A DNA stretch of 10,247 nt, taken from the NCBI GenBank assembly GCA_040307135.1, contig JAWRKD010000053.1, positions 1-10,247 of the forward strand, in the 5' to 3' direction. The position numbers and the translations under genes were made by a program. The notes under the pieces are model-generated. The model saw nothing but the letters and a program-made list of their open reading frames with translations. It ran no database searches and was not told where the DNA came from. This stretch comes from Aminidesulfovibrio sp040307135. Lineage in GTDB: Bacteria > Desulfobacterota > Desulfovibrionia > Desulfovibrionales > Desulfovibrionaceae. Below, one piece after another: positions 7,403 through 10,247 of this stretch; positions within the stretch are counted from its first letter, which is position 1, and the number at the start of each line of letters is the position of its first letter.

Positions 7403-8580
7403 ATGCGTGGAGATGTTGTGGGCTATCATGGACATTTTTGCAGAAAAGTGAAGATCACTACCAAGTTGACCGTCGGCAGCCTCGCTTTTGCCCTTCCCAT
7501 CGCTGTCTTGCTCTATTTCATGGTCGCCGGAGTGAACGCAAGCATCCGGTTCTCGGCCATGGAGTTCTACGGCGACGCCTACCAACGGCCCCTGGAGAAG
7601 CTCCTGGAGGCCCTGCCCGCGCACCAACGGCTGCTCGCCCGCATGAGCCAGGGCGCAAGCGTCCTGGACGGCCAGCTGGCCGATGTCCGCCGCCGCGTGG
7701 ACCAGGCCTTCGTCGAACTCGCGGAGGTCAACCGCCGCTACGGCGAGGACCTCCAGTTCACCGACGCGGGTCTGGCCCTGCGCAAACGCTCGCACCTCAA
7801 GGTCCCGCTCCTGGAGGCGAAGTGGCGCGCTGAAATCCGACGCCGCGCCCATGGCCGAGGAGCACGCCTCCCTGGTCCAGGACGTGCGCGACATGATCAC
7901 CCATGCCGGCGACACCTCCAACATCATCCTGGATCCGGACCTGGACAGCTACTACATGATGGACATCACGCTCCTGGCCCTGCCTCAGACCCAGGCCAGG
8001 CCGCGCTGGATTCGAGCTTCGGCCTCTGGAACGCCGCCACGGACGAGCTGGACGTGCTCCTGAACAAGCGCATCGACGACTACAAGGGCACCCGGCTGGC
8101 GTCCCTGGTCTCCACGGCCGTGGCCCTGGTCATCGCCCTGCTCCTGGTCTATCTCATCGGCCGCAGCGTGCCCCGGCCCCTGCGCCAAATCCAGGCCTTC
8201 ACCCAGCAGGTGGCCGGCGGCGACCTCAAGGCCCGCATCGAGGGCCGCTTCGGCGGCGAGCTGGCCGCGCTCTCGGCCAACATCCTGGCCATGGTCGGCG
8301 AGCTCAAGGTGCGCCTCGGCTTCGCCCAGGGCATCCTGCACGCCATCAGCACCCCCTGCCTGGTCACGGACACGGCCAACCGCGTCACCTTCATCAACAA
8401 CCAGATGGTCCGGCTCATGGAGTGCGAGGGCCGGGCCGACACGCTCATCGGCAAGAGCGTGGGCGAGATCAGCCGGGTCCCGGCCCAGACCGCCGATGGC
8501 ATGACCCGCTCGCGCCAGGCCCTGGACCGGCTCTCACGCCAGGCCCTGGACCTCCAGTCCCTGATCCTCAAGATGCGCGC
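7403..8580 (+). pseudogene. Decayed methyl-accepting chemotaxis protein (sensor-HAMP-PAS, signalling domain deleted)
   Basis: Remnant of a membrane chemoreceptor. The start is uncertain (ATG 7403 or GTG 7448, the latter giving the typical K-I-T-T-K-L opening); neither has a good ribosome site. A first membrane helix lies at about 7470-7535. The periplasmic helical sensor continues in one frame to about 7828, then shifts +1; the conserved D-P-D-L-D-S-Y-Y stretch (7932-7955) is in the second frame. Near 7985-8000 the original frame resumes with helix A-L-D-S-S-F-G-L-W, and roughly 70-100 residues expected between these parts in relatives are missing. The second membrane helix (8096-8160), HAMP (about 8160-8320) and a short PAS start (to about 8455) follow. 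At S-V-G-E (8456-8467) the protein jumps to what looks like the extreme C-terminus of a chemoreceptor, ending L-I-L-K-M-R (8561-8578). The methyl-accepting hairpin that contacts CheA/CheW is absent, and no stop codon follows in frame before 8935. It is either a true pseudogene or an assembly collapse; it should not signal as it stands. Confidence 0.75.
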
Positions 8581-8589
8581 CTCATCGCG

Positions 8590-8627
8590 GCGGGCGGCGG
8601 CGCCTCCGGCGAGACGCCGCCGTCCGC
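8590..8627 (+). other. Strong GC hairpin after the chemoreceptor remnant
   Basis: Bases 8590-8602 pair with 8615-8627, thirteen pairs with one G-U, around a 12-nt loop. It sits right after the conserved chemoreceptor C-terminus and just before the Pho-box-like repeats. There is no run of T directly after it, so it may be the former terminator of the chemoreceptor gene or an insulating structure. Terminator activity is inferred. Confidence 0.5.
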
Positions 8628-8630
8628 AAA

Positions 8631-8675
8631 CTGTTTCCGTCCCGCCACGTTTCTGTTACCGAAATCGCGGATACT
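8631..8675 (+). promoter_or_regulatory. Pho-box-like PhoB-dependent promoter of the alkaline phosphatase gene
   Basis: Three 7-mers recur at exactly 11-bp steps: CTGTTTC (8631), CCGCCAC (8642) and CTGTTAC (8653), matching the E. coli Pho half-site CTGTCAT at 4, 4 and 5 of 7 positions. Ten bases after the last repeat comes GATACT (8670-8675; 4/6 to TATAAT), the spacing seen when PhoB replaces the -35 element. Transcription would begin near 8682, leaving about 40 nt before the ATG at 8722. The target gene is a classic phosphate-starvation gene. Individual matches are modest; phasing and position carry the call. Confidence 0.5.
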
Positions 8676-8721
8676 TCCGGTCGGTTTCCCGGCACCCCAT
8701 CAACCTGGAGGACAGACCGTC

Positions 8722-10221
8722 ATGCGCACTCTTCTTTCCCTTCGCGCGACCGCTTTCCTGCTGGCCGCGCTGCTCATCCTGCCCATGGCCCAGGCCGCGG
8801 CGGGCGATTCCCCCGCCAGGCCCCGCTACGTGTTCCTGTTCATCGGCGACGGCATGGGCCTGCCCCAGATCAGCGCGGCCCAGTTCTACTACGCGGCCAA
8901 GGAGGGCAAGATCGGCGAAAGCCGGCTGGTCATGACCGGCATGCCCTACCAGGGCATCACCACCACCTATTCCTCGGAGTCGCCCATCACGGATTCCGCG
9001 GCCGCGGGCACGGCCATGGCCTGCGGGGTGAAGACCTACAACGCCGCCCTGGGCATGGACGCGAACAAGAAGCCCTTCCAGAGCATCGCGGAGCTGGCCA
9101 AGGCCCGCGGCCAGAAGGTGGGCATCGTCACCAGCGTGTCCCTGGACCACGCCACTCCGGCGGCCTTCTACGCCCACCAGGAATCGCGGCGCTCCTACTA
9201 CGAGATCGGCCTGGAGCTCCCCAAGAGCAACTTCGACTTCTTCGGCGGCGGCGGCTTCCTGGACCCGGACGGCAAGAAGTCCAAGAATCCCCAGGGCAAC
9301 GTGCTGGACGCCGCGAAAAAGGCCGGCTACGCCGTGGCCGCGGACCGCGCCGCCTTCGAAAAGCTCAGCCCCAAGTCCGGCAAGGCCATCGCCATGAACA
9401 CGCGCCTGCCTGACGAGGAGGCCCTGCCCTACGCCATCGACACCAGAAATCCGGACATCACCCTGGCCGAGTTCACCGCCAAGGCCATCGAGATGCTCGA
9501 CAACCCCAAAGGCTTCTTCCTCATGGTGGAGGGCGGCAAGATCGACTGGGCCTGCCACGCCAACGACGCCATGACCGTGCTGGGCGACCTGACGGCCTTC
9601 AACGCGGCCATCGCCGAGGCCCAGAAGTTCCTGGCCAAACACCCCAAGGAGACCCTCATCGTGGTCACCGGCGACCACGAGACCGGCGGCCTCACCGTGG
9701 GCTTCGCGGGCACCAAGTACGACAACTTCTTCACCGTGCTGGACGGCCAGAAGACCTCGTTCCAGGCCTTCAAGGACGACATCCTGGCCAAGTACAAGGC
9801 CTCCTGCGGGACCAACTGCCGCTTCGAAGACGTGGCCCCGCTCATCACCGAGCACTTCGGGCTCAAGTTCGCGGGCGACGCCAAGACCGACCGGCTCGTG
9901 CTCAAGGACTACGAGGCGGCCCAGCTGCGCGAGGCCTTCCAGCGCACCCTGGCGGGCGAGAAGGATGCCTCCAAGGACGAGCAGGGCTACCTGCTCTACG
10001 GCGGCTACGACCCGCTCACCGTCACTGCCACCCACCTGCTGAACCAGAAGGCCGGCCTGGGCTGGACCACCTACTCCCACACCGGCGTGCCCGTGGCCAC
10101 CGCGGCCCAGGGCGTGGGCGGCCAGCTCTTCGCGGGCTACTACGACAACACGGACATCTTCAAGAAACTGGCCCAGGCCATGGGGATCAATCCCAATCCC
10201 GCGGTCCTGACCCAGCGCTGA
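8722..10221 (+). CDS. phoA: Secreted alkaline phosphatase (PhoA family)
   Basis: A 499-residue metal-dependent phosphomonoesterase releasing phosphate from organic esters in the periplasm. Start: ATG with GGAGG 10 nt upstream (8707-8711). A Sec signal peptide covers residues 1 to about 26 (basic, then hydrophobic, ending A-Q-A-A-A). Active-site residues are all present: D43 in I-G-D-G-M-G, nucleophile S92 in T-D-S-A-A-A-G-T-A, T145 in D-H-A-T-P-A-A, E270/D275/H279 in E-G-G-K-I-D-W-A-C-H, D318-H319 in T-G-D-H-E-T-G-G, and H453 in S-H-T-G-V. Where E. coli PhoA has D153 and K328, this protein has H143 and W276, as in the Vibrio and TAB5-type enzymes. A C-x-x-x-C pair near residue 360 may form a disulfide. 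The gene is complete, in contrast to the decayed gene before it, and is probably induced by phosphate limitation through the Pho-box-like promoter. No terminator is visible before the contig ends. Confidence 0.96.
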   Translation: MRTLLSLRATAFLLAALLILPMAQAAAGDSPARPRYVFLFIGDGMGLPQISAAQFYYAAKEGKIGESRLVMTGMPYQGITTTYSSESPITDSAAAGTAMACGVKTYNAALGMDANKKPFQSIAELAKARGQKVGIVTSVSLDHATPAAFYAHQESRRSYYEIGLELPKSNFDFFGGGGFLDPDGKKSKNPQGNVLDAAKKAGYAVAADRAAFEKLSPKSGKAIAMNTRLPDEEALPYAIDTRNPDITLAEFTAKAIEMLDNPKGFFLMVEGGKIDWACHANDAMTVLGDLTAFNAAIAEAQKFLAKHPKETLIVVTGDHETGGLTVGFAGTKYDNFFTVLDGQKTSFQAFKDDILAKYKASCGTNCRFEDVAPLITEHFGLKFAGDAKTDRLVLKDYEAAQLREAFQRTLAGEKDASKDEQGYLLYGGYDPLTVTATHLLNQKAGLGWTTYSHTGVPVATAAQGVGGQLFAGYYDNTDIFKKLAQAMGINPNPAVLTQR

Positions 10222-10231
10222 ACCCCGACCC

Positions 10232-10247
10232 GGGGGGGGGGGGGGGG
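10232..10247. repeat. Poly-G run at right contig end
   Basis: Sixteen consecutive G end the window 10 nt after the phosphatase stop codon, matching the G run at the left end. It is most simply an assembly or sequencing boundary; any native terminator for the phosphatase is lost beyond it. Confidence 0.8.

Noticed and set aside
7815..8010. Programmed ribosomal frameshifting in the chemoreceptor gene
   Set aside because: There is no slippery heptamer or stimulatory structure at the shift, and the second shift coincides with missing sequence, so mutation or assembly error is simpler.
8656..10080. Long minus-strand open frame opposite the phosphatase, and similar long frames such as 1143-1913 (-), 3185-4435 (+) and 2114-3139 (+)
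   Set aside because: They lie opposite or out of frame with well-supported genes, have low-complexity Gly/Ala/Arg/His-rich translations without recognisable motifs, and are expected wherever third positions are nearly all G or C.

Overview
This GC-rich window reads as chromosomal DNA from a deltaproteobacterium, most likely a Desulfovibrionales-type sulfate reducer. The placement is an inference. It rests on the stand-alone long-form tryptophan synthase beta (TrpB2), the class of HAMP-PAS chemoreceptor remnant, the isocitrate dehydrogenase type and the strong G/C third-position bias. Both ends are pure G runs (1-14 and 10232-10247), so the window looks like a whole assembled contig whose ends stop in G homopolymers. 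No transposase, integrase, tRNA, rRNA or CRISPR array was seen.

Layout. (1) 107-1889 (+): a soluble NarL-type two-component pair, a GAF-like/HisKA_3 histidine kinase overlapping by 32 nt a LuxR-type response regulator. (2) 1986-3119 (+): a Tat-exported HD-domain protein of unknown substrate, with a hairpin next to its ribosome binding site. A bidirectional terminator (3144-3186) separates it from (3) 3197-4351 (-): isocitrate dehydrogenase, whose cofactor-pocket residues look NAD-type rather than NADP-type. (4) 4432-5982 (+): a tryptophan-controlled transcription unit with a sigma70-like promoter, a 20-codon leader peptide carrying tandem Trp codons, an intrinsic terminator, then trpB2 and its own terminator. 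(5) 6027-7172 (-): a GH3 beta-N-acetylhexosaminidase (NagZ-like) with a signal peptide. (6) 7173-7402: an AT-rich divergent intergenic region. (7) 7403-8580 (+): a decayed chemoreceptor gene that has lost most of its sensor C-half and nearly the entire methyl-accepting signalling hairpin. (8) 8590-10221 (+): a strong hairpin, a Pho-box-like promoter and a complete secreted alkaline phosphatase.

The genes are mostly independent single-gene units of core metabolism, nutrient scavenging and signalling, not one accessory system. The most informative regulatory signals are the trp attenuator ahead of trpB2, which may use a leaderless leader ORF, and the 11-bp-phased Pho-box-like repeats ahead of the phosphatase. 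The most informative structural signals are the isocitrate dehydrogenase cofactor residues and the multiply deleted chemoreceptor. I did not find a convincing new multi-gene system.
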